A DNA stretch of 20,289 nucleotides from Bryobacterales bacterium (lineage in GTDB: Bacteria; Acidobacteriota; Terriglobia; Bryobacterales; Bryobacteraceae): the NCBI GenBank assembly GCA_003164075.1, contig PLRZ01000519.1, forward strand, positions 1-20,289, in the 5' to 3' direction. Both the position numbers and the translations under genes were made by a program. The notes beneath the pieces were generated by a model. It was given only the letters and a program-made list of their open reading frames with translations, was not told the DNA's origin and searched no databases. Shown here in pieces: positions 1 through 7,724 of this stretch (its first letter is position 1; every line of letters starts with the position of its first letter).

Positions 1-20
1 CTCCCTCGCGGTCGCGGCTC
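1..20 (-). repeat. 28-bp GC-rich intergenic repeat, copy A, cut by window edge
   Basis: On the minus strand this reads GAGCCGCGACCGCGAGGGAG, the 5' part of a 28-bp element seen five times in this window. It faces copy B across 34 nt, so the two form an inverted pair able to fold as a hairpin, like the paired REP elements (BIMEs) of enterobacteria. The rest of the copy lies outside the window. Confidence 0.7.
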
Positions 21-54
21 GGCAAACACTTACAAGAACTTGAAACGTCATTCT

Positions 55-82
55 GAGCCGCGCGCGCCAGCAAGCGGTTCTT
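55..82 (+). repeat. 28-bp GC-rich intergenic repeat, copy B
   Basis: A 28-bp unit that begins GAGCCGCG and has an AGCGGT core near its 3' end. It is inverted relative to copy A, just upstream of the proline dehydrogenase gene. The 58 nt between it and that gene contain only a weak hairpin (CACCC/GGGTG, about 109-127), and I see no convincing promoter. Confidence 0.75.
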
Positions 83-140
83 AGCCAAAATCGCGAAACT
101 GCTTAAGCACCCACAGTGCGGGGGTGTTAGTCTGGAGATC

Positions 141-1046
141 GTGCGTAGTCTACTGATCTTCCTCTCGCGGAGTAAACTCCTGCGAAGGTGGATGGAAACC
201 TCATCCCTGGCCCAGCGTTTCGCGGCCCGCTTTGTGCCTGGTTCCAAACTGGAGCAGGCGCTGGCAGTGTGCCGCGAACTCAATGCCGAGGCCATTGCCG
301 TCACTTTGGACGTTTTGGGCGAAAGCATTTTGTCCCTGGAGGAAGCGGCCAGGGCTCGCGATGTTTATCTGCGGACCCTTTCGGCGATCCACGAGAGCCG
401 CGTCCAGGGGAACGTCTCCCTCAAGCTCTCCCAATTCGGCATCGATCTCTCGACCGAGATGTGCCGGGCCAATGTCAGCCAGTTAGTGGAGCGGGCCGCC
501 GCCCTGGACGGGTTCGTCCGGGTGGACATGGAATCCAGCGAGTACGTCGACCGGACGCTCGACCTGGTCTGCGACCTGCACGCCAAATACCCCGCCGTGG
601 GAACGGTGATCCAGGCCTATCTCTATCGCAGCAAACAGGATATTGAAATGTTGAACGCCCGGGGCATCCGCGTCCGGCTATGCAAGGGCGCGTATCTGGA
701 ACCGGCCAGCGTGGCTTTTCCGAAAAAGGCCCAAGTGGACGCCAACTACGTCGAATTGATGCAGTTATTGCTCGACCAGGGCGCCTATCCGGCGATTGCC
801 ACGCACGACGAGAAGATGATCGCGGCGACCAAGGCGTACGCCGCGTCGCACAACATATCGCGCGACGCCTTCGAGTTCCAGATGCTCTACGGCATCCGCC
901 GGGATCTGCAGCGGCAACTGGCGAAGGAAGGCTTCCGGGTACGGGTCTACGTCCCCTTCGGCGAGGCCTGGTATCCCTATTACATGCGCCGGTTGGCCGA
1001 GCGGCCCGCCAACATACTGTTTATTCTGCGGAACTTGTTGAAGTAA
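141..1046 (+). CDS. proline dehydrogenase (monofunctional, FAD-dependent)
   Basis: Predicted to oxidise L-proline to pyrroline-5-carboxylate, passing electrons through FAD to the respiratory chain; it is the first step of proline catabolism. The 301-residue length matches the monofunctional enzymes of the Thermus/Deinococcus type rather than the large bifunctional PutA. The (beta-alpha)8 barrel signatures are present: VSLKLSQFG (92-100) with K95, RVDMES (127-132), QAYLYRS (158-164), RLCKGAYLEP (179-188), ATHDEK (220-225), and FEFQMLYG (244-251). The C-terminal YYMRRLAERP (280-289) matches the substrate-carboxylate-binding helix of the family. The start is a GTG with GGAG only 3 nt upstream; ATG at 192 (M18) is an alternative that would remove a basic N-terminal helix. 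No P5C dehydrogenase gene adjoins it, so that partner must be elsewhere. Repeats flank both sides, suggesting a single-gene unit. Confidence 0.95.
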   Translation: MRSLLIFLSRSKLLRRWMETSSLAQRFAARFVPGSKLEQALAVCRELNAEAIAVTLDVLGESILSLEEAARARDVYLRTLSAIHESRVQGNVSLKLSQFGIDLSTEMCRANVSQLVERAAALDGFVRVDMESSEYVDRTLDLVCDLHAKYPAVGTVIQAYLYRSKQDIEMLNARGIRVRLCKGAYLEPASVAFPKKAQVDANYVELMQLLLDQGAYPAIATHDEKMIAATKAYAASHNISRDAFEFQMLYGIRRDLQRQLAKEGFRVRVYVPFGEAWYPYYMRRLAERPANILFILRNLLK

Positions 1047-1049
1047 AAG

Positions 1050-1083
1050 GCTTTCAGCTATCGGCTAGTAGCTATTAGCTGGT
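1050..1083 (-). repeat. AGCTNNN-type short repeat cluster, left
   Basis: An irregular run of AGCTAT, GGCTAG, AGCTAT and AGCTGG heptamer-like units immediately after the proline dehydrogenase stop codon. Read on the minus strand it resembles the AGCTGAAAGC-rich cluster at 1338-1376. The two therefore form the outer arms of a nested inverted arrangement around the 28-bp repeats. Confidence 0.5.
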
Positions 1084-1085
1084 AA

Positions 1086-1112
1086 GAAACCGCTCCCTTG
1101 CGGTCGCGGCTC
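1086..1112 (-). repeat. 28-bp GC-rich intergenic repeat, copy C
   Basis: On the minus strand this begins GAGCCGCGACCGCAAGGGAG and ends with the AGCGGTTTC form of the family. It is inverted relative to copy D at 1239-1266 and forms the inner left arm of the nested arrangement. Confidence 0.75.
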
Positions 1113-1238
1113 GGTAACAAGTCCCGTGGAATCAGGCGCGACTGTTACTACTCTGAGACCGCATGATTTTTCAATAACTTACGGATGTTCTGCAACGCGG
1201 TCTATTTTCGTTAAATCTGGCCCCGCCAGAGGCCCGCT

Positions 1239-1266
1239 GAGCCGCGACCGCCAGGGAGCGGTCTTC
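1239..1266 (+). repeat. 28-bp GC-rich intergenic repeat, copy D
   Basis: A complete 28-bp unit that begins GAGCCGCGACCG and ends AGCGGTCTTC. It is inverted relative to copy C, with 126 nt between them. The variable centre differs from copies B and E while both ends are kept. Confidence 0.75.
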
Positions 1267-1337
1267 CCGTTGCGAGCCGGAGTTTCGCGACAGAAACCAG
1301 CTATCGCCTTTTGGCCGGAGCCCGGAGAGGGCCCGAA

Positions 1338-1376
1338 AGCTGAAAGCCGATGGCTGACCGCTGAGAGCTTGCTTTC
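1338..1376 (+). repeat. AGCTNNN-type short repeat cluster, right
   Basis: Units related to AGCTGAAAGC, GATGGCTGAC and CGCTGAGAGC follow one another here. The cluster is the approximate inverse of 1050-1083 and ends 34 nt before the start of the first gene of the envelope cluster. Confidence 0.5.
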
Positions 1377-1410
1377 GAAACTAATTGCAGGGATCGGGAG
1401 TCTAAGGGAT

Positions 1411-1881
1411 ATGCGCTACTGGGCCTATCTCGCCGGGAAGGTGGTAGCGGCGGCTGCGCCTCTGTATGGTTTGCTGATTCTCCTGGAACAAAAATTCCCG
1501 GCCATTCCCCATAAGAAAGACGATTACGACGCGGCCGTTGCGCCGCTCGCCAAGGGCGGCCAGTACCTGCTCTGCGACCTGTACCTGCTGGGATGGTTCC
1601 TGCTCTGCGCCGGCACCCTCTACCTCATCGTCTGGGACCAACGCCGCCGCTGCCGGGTGTGCCTCCGCCAACTCCGCATGCCCATCGAAACGGGCTCCCG
1701 CAGCTATATGCTGCAATTGGGCCAGCCGAGCATCGAATCGATCTGCCCCTACGGCCATGGAACTCTCAAGGAAGACGAATTGCAAATGACCGGCCGTGCC
1801 ACCCCCGAATGGACCCCCCATTCCGACGATATCTGGGACGAATTGTGCGCTCCCGGCAAGGACACCGGTCAGGAACCGTGA
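1411..1881 (+). CDS. two-TM membrane protein with CxxC/CPYGH motif
   Basis: A 156-residue protein of no family I can name with certainty. It has two hydrophobic segments (about 7-25 and 52-76), followed by a cytosolic or periplasmic tail. The tail carries CRVC (81-84) and CPYGHG (112-117). This Cys-X2-Cys plus Cys-X3-His layout suggests a small zinc-binding knuckle, but the metal is inference. The acidic C-terminus has a DDIWDELC motif. I chose ATG 1411, where hydrophobic sequence begins, with GGGAG at 1396-1400 and AGGGA just upstream; the longer frame from 1126 would translate intergenic repeats. Its stop overlaps the next gene's start (GTGA), so the two are probably translationally coupled. 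It opens the envelope gene cluster. Confidence 0.75.
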   Translation: MRYWAYLAGKVVAAAAPLYGLLILLEQKFPAIPHKKDDYDAAVAPLAKGGQYLLCDLYLLGWFLLCAGTLYLIVWDQRRRCRVCLRQLRMPIETGSRSYMLQLGQPSIESICPYGHGTLKEDELQMTGRATPEWTPHSDDIWDELCAPGKDTGQEP

Positions 1882-2222
1882 ACCCTCTGCCCCGCTGGCG
1901 CATGGTGGCTGGTTGCCTGGTGCTGGCGGCACTCGTCTTCTTCGCCATCCTCTTCGCCCCGGTATACGTCCGCAACATGAAATTGCAGAATTATGTGGAC
2001 GGAATGACACATCGTGCCGGGAACGACAAGCAATCCGACGATGCGTTGCGCGCTATGGTTCTCGACAAGGCCCGCCAGCTTGACCTGCCGGTAACGGAAG
2101 ACAACGTGCAGGTTTACCGTTCCGCGGACGGTCTGCGCATTGACGTGCGTTATTCGGTAACGGTACGCGCGCCGCTGTATCAGGTGGATATTCATTTCTA
2201 CCCCGGCGCCGGCAGCCGGTAG
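1878..2222 (+). CDS. small membrane-anchored protein, DUF4845-like
   Basis: A 114-residue protein with a short basic N-terminus and one hydrophobic segment (about 9-28, ending in FAILFAPVY). A soluble tail of about 80 residues follows, probably periplasmic, with predicted helix (SDDALRAMVLDKARQL) and strand segments (LRIDVRYSVTVRAPLYQVDI). The layout of one TM segment followed by a small alpha/beta domain resembles DUF4845-type proteins, but I hold that family name loosely. The GTG start overlaps the upstream TGA by two bases; ATG 1902 is the alternative and would remove eight residues. The reading frame has protein-like composition to the stop at 2222, and the penicillin-binding protein gene starts 18 nt later. 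The function is unknown, and position alone suggests an envelope role. Confidence 0.7.
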   Translation: MNPLPRWRMVAGCLVLAALVFFAILFAPVYVRNMKLQNYVDGMTHRAGNDKQSDDALRAMVLDKARQLDLPVTEDNVQVYRSADGLRIDVRYSVTVRAPLYQVDIHFYPGAGSR

Positions 2223-2240
2223 GCCTTCACGGCCAGCGGC

Positions 2241-4859
2241 ATGCGAGAATTAAAGAAGGTGCCAACGAAACCACAAAGGCGCGGCATGCGGGTCCGCGTC
2301 CCGGGTAATTCCGGCCTCACGCGGTTCTTTCTGGGACCGGTGGGACGCATCCTGATCATGGGCAGCGCGCTTTTTGTGATCGTGCTCATGGGGGCGTTCA
2401 TCTACTTCTACGCCCGATATTCCAAGGTCATCGACGAGAAGCTGCGCGCCGGCCCGTTTGCCAACAACGCCCAGATATTCGCCGCTCCGGAATCGGTCGG
2501 CGTGGGCGATGCGCTGAGCCCCAACGATATCGCCACCGAGCTGCGCCGCAGCGGTTATTCCGAATCGCGCGCCAACCCCGTCGGATCGTTCGAGCTCCGG
2601 GCCAACGCCATCACCATCGTTCCCGGCCCCAAGTCCTATTTCGATCAGGAAGCCGGGGTCATCAAATTCGACGGCGGGCGGATTTCGCAGATCGTCTCCC
2701 TGCAGGACAACACCTCGCGCAGCCTGTACCAGTTGGAACCGCAGCTCATCACCAACCTTTCGGGCACCAGCCGCGAGAAACGGCGCATGGTGAAGTTTGC
2801 CGACATCCCCACGCTGCTGGTGGAGGCCGTCACTTCCGCCGAGGACAAGCACTTCTTCCAGCACAGCGGGTTCGACCCGGTCCGCGTGATCAAAGCGGCC
2901 TATGTCGATATCAAGAAGGGCCGCCGGGCGGAAGGCGCCTCCACGCTCAGCATGCAACTGGCCAAGAACTTCTTCCTGGAACAGGACAAGCGATGGACCA
3001 CTAAGGCGGCCGAAGTCATTATCACCCTGCAGTTGGAGCAAAAGCTCAGTAAGGAAGAGATCTTCGAAGATTACGCCAATCAGATTTATCTGGGCTCGCG
3101 CGGTTCCTTCCGCATCCACGGCTTCGGCGAGGCGGCCGAAGTCTTTCTCGGCAAAGATCTCAGCCAGATCGACGTTCAGGAAGCCGCGCAACTGGCCGGA
3201 ACCATACAGAATCCGGCCATGTACGATCCCTTCAACCATCCCGACCACGCTCGCGACCGGCGCAATATCGTCCTCAGCATGATGCGCTCCAACGGTTTCA
3301 TCGGCGATCGCGATTACGCCGTGGCCATCGACACGCCGCTCACCGTGGTCAAGAGCGCGGCGCAGTCGGTGGAAGCCCCGTATTTCGTCGACCTGGTGAA
3401 TACCACGCTGCAGGATAAGTTCCAGGACACCGACTTCCAGTCCAACGCGTACCGCGTCTATACCACGCTCGACCTGCGGCTGCAGCGCGTGGCCGCAGAT
3501 GCCATTGCCAGCGGTATGAAGAAGGTGGACGACATCGTCAAACGCCAGCGCCGATTCAAGGGGGAAACGCCTCCCGAACCGCAGGTGGCGCTGGTGGCCA
3601 TCGACCCCCATACGGGGCTGGTAAGAGCCGTCGCCGGAGGCCGCAACTACGGCCGCAGCCAGCTCAACCACGTGCTGTCCAAGCGGCAGCCGGGGTCGAT
3701 CTTCAAACCTTTTGTGTACGCCGCCGCCATGGATACCGCCGTGGAAGGCGGTCCGCACGTGCTGACGCCCTCGAGCGAGGTGATGGATGAGCCCACTACT
3801 TTTTGGTTCGAGGGCAATTCTTACAGCCCCAAGAATTTCAAGGACGAGATCAGCAATAAACCCGTGTCGTTGCGCTATGCCCTGGCGCACTCCCTCAATA
3901 TCCCCACCGTGAAGGTGGCCGAGATGGTGGGGTACGACGCGGTAGTGAACATGGCCAACCGCGCGGGCATGAACTACAAGATCCAACCGACGCCCTCGGT
4001 GGCCCTGGGGGCCTACGAGATCACGCCCATGGAGGCCGCCGGCGCTTATACCATGTTCTCCAACCAGGGCCGCTACGTGAAGCCCGACTTCCTGTCGCTG
4101 GTGCGCAACCAGGACGGCAGGCAGTTGTACCAGCACAAGCAGGAAGACAAGCAGGTGCTCGATCCGCGGGTGGCCTACATCATGACCAACCTGTTGCAGG
4201 ATGTGCTGGCCCGGGGTACCGCGGCCGGGGCTCGCGCCGTGGCCGGATTCAACGTCCCCGCGGCCGGGAAGACCGGCACCTCGCGCGACGGCTGGTTCGC
4301 CGGGTACACCTCGGAACTGCTGTGCGTGGTGTGGGTGGGGTTCGACGACAACCGCGATCTGGATATCGAAGGCGCACAATCCGCGGCGCCCATCTGGATG
4401 CAGTTCATGAAGGACGCTTTGAAATATCGCGAATATCGCGATACCAAGCCATTCGAAGCGCCCGACGGAATCGTGTCCATCGAAATCGACCCGGAAACCG
4501 GCTTCCTGGCGACGCCCGCGTGCCCCACCCGTGCATCCGAAGTGTATATCGCCGGTACGCAGCCGGTGGCCGCCTGCCCCAAGCACGGCGGCCGGATGGT
4601 CACCAGCACCACTGGCTGGGACACGCCCGCGCCGGAGGATGCGCCGGACCGGAAGGCTCCGGCGAGCGCCGCCGACCACCTGCCGCGCGTCATCGGCTCG
4701 GGCAGCGACGGCCAGGTGACGCCCGGCGCGGTAGCCCATCGGGCAGCCAGGCAGATTCCACCGGACACCGCTCAGAACGGCAAGCAGCAACCGGAGACTC
4801 CGCCCCAAAAAGCCACCAGGCCCAGCCTCCTCCGTCGATTGTTGAATGTGATTAAATAG
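2241..4859 (+). CDS. bifunctional class A penicillin-binding protein (PBP1)
   Basis: Peptidoglycan synthase that polymerises lipid II and cross-links the stem peptides, anchored in the inner membrane and acting in the periplasm. The 872 residues contain a TM helix (36-57) and then a region of about 100 residues (77-175) where PBP1b-type enzymes carry their UB2H-like regulatory domain. The GT51 transglycosylase domain follows with SAEDKHFFQH (199-208, catalytic E201) and EGASTLSMQLAKN (231-243). The transpeptidase domain carries SIFK (486-489, nucleophile S486), SLN (551-553) and KTGT (677-680), so all three active-site motifs are intact. The C-terminus has a cysteine-bearing segment (C761, C779) and a Pro/Ala/Gln-rich tail ending in a basic helix. 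The upstream RBS is weak; M16 (ATG 2286) is a possible alternative start. Flanking 18-nt gaps place it in a cluster with TPR proteins that could be partners or regulators. Confidence 0.96.
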   Translation: MRELKKVPTKPQRRGMRVRVPGNSGLTRFFLGPVGRILIMGSALFVIVLMGAFIYFYARYSKVIDEKLRAGPFANNAQIFAAPESVGVGDALSPNDIATELRRSGYSESRANPVGSFELRANAITIVPGPKSYFDQEAGVIKFDGGRISQIVSLQDNTSRSLYQLEPQLITNLSGTSREKRRMVKFADIPTLLVEAVTSAEDKHFFQHSGFDPVRVIKAAYVDIKKGRRAEGASTLSMQLAKNFFLEQDKRWTTKAAEVIITLQLEQKLSKEEIFEDYANQIYLGSRGSFRIHGFGEAAEVFLGKDLSQIDVQEAAQLAGTIQNPAMYDPFNHPDHARDRRNIVLSMMRSNGFIGDRDYAVAIDTPLTVVKSAAQSVEAPYFVDLVNTTLQDKFQDTDFQSNAYRVYTTLDLRLQRVAADAIASGMKKVDDIVKRQRRFKGETPPEPQVALVAIDPHTGLVRAVAGGRNYGRSQLNHVLSKRQPGSIFKPFVYAAAMDTAVEGGPHVLTPSSEVMDEPTTFWFEGNSYSPKNFKDEISNKPVSLRYALAHSLNIPTVKVAEMVGYDAVVNMANRAGMNYKIQPTPSVALGAYEITPMEAAGAYTMFSNQGRYVKPDFLSLVRNQDGRQLYQHKQEDKQVLDPRVAYIMTNLLQDVLARGTAAGARAVAGFNVPAAGKTGTSRDGWFAGYTSELLCVVWVGFDDNRDLDIEGAQSAAPIWMQFMKDALKYREYRDTKPFEAPDGIVSIEIDPETGFLATPACPTRASEVYIAGTQPVAACPKHGGRMVTSTTGWDTPAPEDAPDRKAPASAADHLPRVIGSGSDGQVTPGAVAHRAARQIPPDTAQNGKQQPETPPQKATRPSLLRRLLNVIK

Positions 4860-4877
4860 GTTCAAGGGGGCCGCTCC

Positions 4878-5678
4878 ATGTTTTTCCGTCCTCTCGCGAT
4901 AGCAATTGCGGCAAGCCTGATAACGGGGATGGCTTTCGCGCAAACTGGTAACCCCATTGTGGACAGTAGCAGAACCTCGGTGGCCCCGGCAAAAGCGGAC
5001 AAGCCCGAGGAAAAAACGGAGATTACTCCGGAGCTTCGCGGCGATATATTCATGGCCAGGAAGCAGTACCGGGAAGCCATCGAAGCGTTCCACGAAGGCT
5101 CTCCCAAGAATCCCGTGCTGTGCAACAAGACGGGGATCGCTTATCACCAGATGATGCAACTGGACAGCGCTCTGAAGAGCTATCAACAGGCTGTCCGGCT
5201 GAAAAAGGATTACCTGGAAGCCATCAACAACATCGGCACGGTATACTATGCGCGCAAGAATTATCGCCGCTCCATCACGTATTATCAGAGGGCCATCAAA
5301 TTGGCGCCGCAGCAGAGCCGCGCGGCATCCATTTACAGCAACCTGGGCACGGCCCTGTTCGCGCGCAAGCAGTACAAGGACGCTGCCGACGCTTTTCAGA
5401 CGGCCATGACGCTCGATCCGGACGTGTTCGAACACAACAGCACCTTCGGGGTCCTGCTGGAAGAGCGCAACGTGCAGGAGCGCGCCAAGTATCATTACTA
5501 CGTGGCCAAATTGTACGCCAAGAATGGCCGTAACGAACTGGCCCTGCAGTATCTGCGGAAGGCCCTGGAAGAAGGTTTCAAGGAGAGGAAGCAATTGGAA
5601 AAAGACCCGGAGTTCGCAGCGTTGCGGGACACCAAGGAGTTCCAGGACCTGCTCGCGCTGGAGCCGCGTGTACTGTAA
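4878..5678 (+). CDS. secreted TPR protein
   Basis: A 266-residue protein with a signal peptide (1-21, cleavage after AFA), so periplasmic or cell-surface. After a charged linker it carries about four to five tetratricopeptide repeats between residues 52 and 240, for example NKTGIAYHQMMQLDSALKSY, NNIGTVYYARKNYRRSITYY and SNLGTALFARKQYKDAADAF. The C-terminal part (KERKQLEKDPEFAALRDTKE) is the kind of capping segment often found after TPR arrays. TPRs make protein-protein contacts and no catalytic motif is visible. The RBS AAGGGGG (4864-4870) sits 7 nt before the ATG. The gene lies between the penicillin-binding protein and a TPR lipoprotein and overlaps the latter by 11 nt. A scaffold role for the peptidoglycan synthase is a reasonable guess but not shown. 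Confidence 0.9.
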   Translation: MFFRPLAIAIAASLITGMAFAQTGNPIVDSSRTSVAPAKADKPEEKTEITPELRGDIFMARKQYREAIEAFHEGSPKNPVLCNKTGIAYHQMMQLDSALKSYQQAVRLKKDYLEAINNIGTVYYARKNYRRSITYYQRAIKLAPQQSRAASIYSNLGTALFARKQYKDAADAFQTAMTLDPDVFEHNSTFGVLLEERNVQERAKYHYYVAKLYAKNGRNELALQYLRKALEEGFKERKQLEKDPEFAALRDTKEFQDLLALEPRVL

Positions 5679-7605
5679 CCGGCTGCGTTTCTTCCTGGCC
5701 ATCCTCACCCTGGCGCTTCTCTCCGCGTGCCATCGACAGCCGGCCCGCCCGTCCGTGGAGCGGATTGCGATTCTTCGCTTCGAGAACCTTGGGGCCGATC
5801 CTTCCACAGACTGGATGGGCCGCGCCTTTTCCGAGATGATCGGCGCCGCGCTCGACGGCGCGCCGGGGCTCGACGTCATTCCGGGCGCACGCCTGCACGC
5901 GGTTGACGCGGAATTGGGTGCGCGGCCGGCCAGCGCGCCCGGCATTTCGGCCGAGCGCACGGCCGCCCTGGCCGCGGGGGCCACCAGGGTTATCTACGGG
6001 CAATACGCGGTCCGCGCCGGGACCCTGGAAGCGCGGATGACCGTGGAAGACACGCTCACCGGAAAGATGAACGTCCTGAACACGGTGTCGACGCCGGCCG
6101 CGGACACGGCGCCGGCAGCCTCCGCGCTGGCCCTTCAGATCTCGCCCCACATCGTCCCCTACGGCACCCGGAATCCGCAAGTGATCGAGGCGTACGTCCA
6201 CGCACTCGAAGACCGCGGCAAAGCCGGCGTGATGGAAGATCTGGAGAAGGCCATCGCCACCGATCCGAATTTCGGACCGGCCTACCGGCAAGTGGCGCAA
6301 TTCAAAGTGGAACGGGGAGACCTCGCCGGCGCGCTGGCCCTGCTCGACAAGGCTCTGGCCCGCGGGAATAGCATCCCGGACGCCGAGCGGGCGCTGGTCC
6401 AACTGCAGGCCGCCGATCTTCGCGACGACGCTGCCGCGCGCCTGGCAGCGCTGGCCGCGATCGCCAAGGCCGATCCCAAAGACCCACGGAAGTGGCGCGA
6501 GCTGGCTGCGGCGTTCTCGATTACGCACCGCTATCCGCAGGCAGTGGAAGCCTATCGCAAGGTGCTGGCAATCCAGCCGGACGATGCCGAATCCTGGAAT
6601 CAGCTTGGCTACGCCGCCGCCTATGCCGGGGATGCCGCCACCGCCCGGAGCGCGCTCGACCGCTACCGGAAGCTGCAGCCCGCCAGTCCCAATCCGCTGG
6701 ATTCCCTGGGCGACGTCAGTCTGATCGGCGGCCACCTCTCCGAAGCGGAAGAATATTACCTGCAAAGCGCCAAAAAGAGTCCCGGATTTCTGGGGGGGCT
6801 GGACTTTCTGAAGGCCGCCATGGCGCGCCTGTCGACCGGAGACGTCGCCGGCTCCGATGCTCTGGCGCAGCAGTATTTCGATGCCCGCACGGCCGCCAAG
6901 GATCCGCTGGTAGACTACCGCAAGGCGCAATGGGCGTGGATCGGCGGGCGCCGCAAGGCCGCCTGCCAGCAGATGGAACAACTGGCCCGCGCTTCGGAAG
7001 CCGGCGCGGCGCGAGAGGTGGCGGCGCACGCGTATAGTGAGCTGGCTATATGGACCTTGATGCTGGGCAACCGCGAAGCCGCGGCGGAGATGGCGCGGAA
7101 GGCCGCGGCGCTGGCCACGGCGGCGTCCTCCACTCCGGCCATCCTGGCGCGATTTCTGGCGCAGCCTCCGGCCTCGCCGGCCGAGTGGCAGGCGCGCGCC
7201 AATACGCTGGTGCCCAACCCGGCACGGTCCGCCATTCGTAACACAGCGCTGGCCGACGCGCTATTGATCGCCAGGGAATATGCGGCCGCGCTCCCGGTGT
7301 TGCAGCAGATGTACGACAGCGGCAATCCCACTGCCGATGAGGGACTCCCGGTCTTATTGGCGTGGGCCAATCTCGAAACCGGCCATGTCCAGGAGGCAGC
7401 CGCGCTGCTAGGGTCCAACCAGCCCCTCTCGGAACGTGGGCTGACATGGTCGACGCCGTTGCACTTCCCGCGAATATACTATTTGCGGGCCGTGGTGGCG
7501 GAAAAACAGGGCAAACCCGACGAAGCGCGTGAAAACTGGCGGCTGTTCCGGGCGCTTTCCGGCCCCGACCCCCTGATGTGGGGCGAAGAGCAGAAGGCCA
7601 AATAG
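5668..7605 (+). CDS. TPR lipoprotein with N-terminal FlgO/TolB-like domain
   Basis: A 645-residue protein that starts with a lipoprotein signal peptide: basic N-terminus, hydrophobic core, and lipobox L18-S-A-C21. Residues about 30-165 (ERIAILRFENLG, then STDWMGRAFSEMI and RVIYGQYAV) resemble the nucleotide-free TolB/FlgO-type domain that often precedes TPR arrays in acidobacterial proteins. From about 170 to the C-terminus the sequence is an Ala-rich array of degenerate TPR helices, clearest at 273-335 (WRELAAAFSITHRYPQAVEA and WNQLGYAAAYAGDAATARSA). I chose GTG 5668 because the lipoprotein signal begins there and GGAG lies 4 nt upstream; a longer frame from 5524 is out-of-frame coding DNA of the upstream gene. 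It is the last gene of the envelope cluster. No clear rho-independent terminator follows, only a GC-rich repeat at 7628. Confidence 0.88.
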   Translation: MYCNRLRFFLAILTLALLSACHRQPARPSVERIAILRFENLGADPSTDWMGRAFSEMIGAALDGAPGLDVIPGARLHAVDAELGARPASAPGISAERTAALAAGATRVIYGQYAVRAGTLEARMTVEDTLTGKMNVLNTVSTPAADTAPAASALALQISPHIVPYGTRNPQVIEAYVHALEDRGKAGVMEDLEKAIATDPNFGPAYRQVAQFKVERGDLAGALALLDKALARGNSIPDAERALVQLQAADLRDDAAARLAALAAIAKADPKDPRKWRELAAAFSITHRYPQAVEAYRKVLAIQPDDAESWNQLGYAAAYAGDAATARSALDRYRKLQPASPNPLDSLGDVSLIGGHLSEAEEYYLQSAKKSPGFLGGLDFLKAAMARLSTGDVAGSDALAQQYFDARTAAKDPLVDYRKAQWAWIGGRRKAACQQMEQLARASEAGAAREVAAHAYSELAIWTLMLGNREAAAEMARKAAALATAASSTPAILARFLAQPPASPAEWQARANTLVPNPARSAIRNTALADALLIAREYAAALPVLQQMYDSGNPTADEGLPVLLAWANLETGHVQEAAALLGSNQPLSERGLTWSTPLHFPRIYYLRAVVAEKQGKPDEARENWRLFRALSGPDPLMWGEEQKAK

Positions 7606-7627
7606 CAGGAGGGCACGCCCCGGGGAT

Positions 7628-7651
7628 GTGGGGCAGGCGGTGCTCGCCCAC
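7628..7651 (+). repeat. GC-rich repeat related to the 15994-16093 inverted repeat
   Basis: GTGGGGCAGGCGGTGCTCGC at the start of this unit matches an arm of the inverted repeat at 15994-16022; the identity runs 21 nt. The ends (GTGGG and CCCAC) can pair, but there is no following T-tract, so it is not a standard terminator. It lies just after the TPR lipoprotein stop codon. Confidence 0.7.
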
Positions 7652-7689
7652 AAGCCTGTCGTTTATAAAGACCATAAGATCCTTTTTGC

Positions 7690-7718
7690 TTGTTTTTGTT
7701 TCAGCCGTGTGATAGATT
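7690..7718 (+). promoter_or_regulatory. promoter of leader 1: TTGTTT-N17-TAGATT
   Basis: The -35 is TTGTTT (7690-7695), the spacer 17 nt, and the -10 TAGATT (7713-7718) is preceded by TG one base away (7710-7711), an extended -10. Promoters with the same elements and spacing lie before the other two leaders (9205-9233 and 16198-16226). Recurrence at identical spacing is the main support. Transcription would start near 7725. Confidence 0.7.
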
Positions 7719-7724
7719 CCAGTA

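Larger units (their letters stand above)
1047..1410. other. gene-free interval made largely of inverted repeats
   Basis: This 364-nt stretch separates proline dehydrogenase from the envelope gene cluster. A reading frame stays open from 1126 into the next gene, but it runs straight through repeat DNA and has no protein character before 1411, so I treat it as non-coding. It holds two AGCT-rich short-repeat clusters and two 28-bp repeats, arranged symmetrically. A small inverted repeat, TCTGGccccgCCAGA (1216-1230), lies in the middle. I found no convincing sigma-70 promoter for the downstream cluster. Confidence 0.6.

Noticed and set aside
1126..1410. A 95-codon N-terminal extension of the CxxC membrane protein
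   Set aside because: It would translate the 28-bp and AGCT-type repeats; protein character and the RBS begin at 1411.
2250..5984. A minus-strand open frame of 1244 codons opposite the PBP and TPR genes
   Set aside because: It is opposite three well-recognised genes in GC-rich DNA, where antisense frames often stay open, and its translation is rich in His, Arg and Gly with no domain character.
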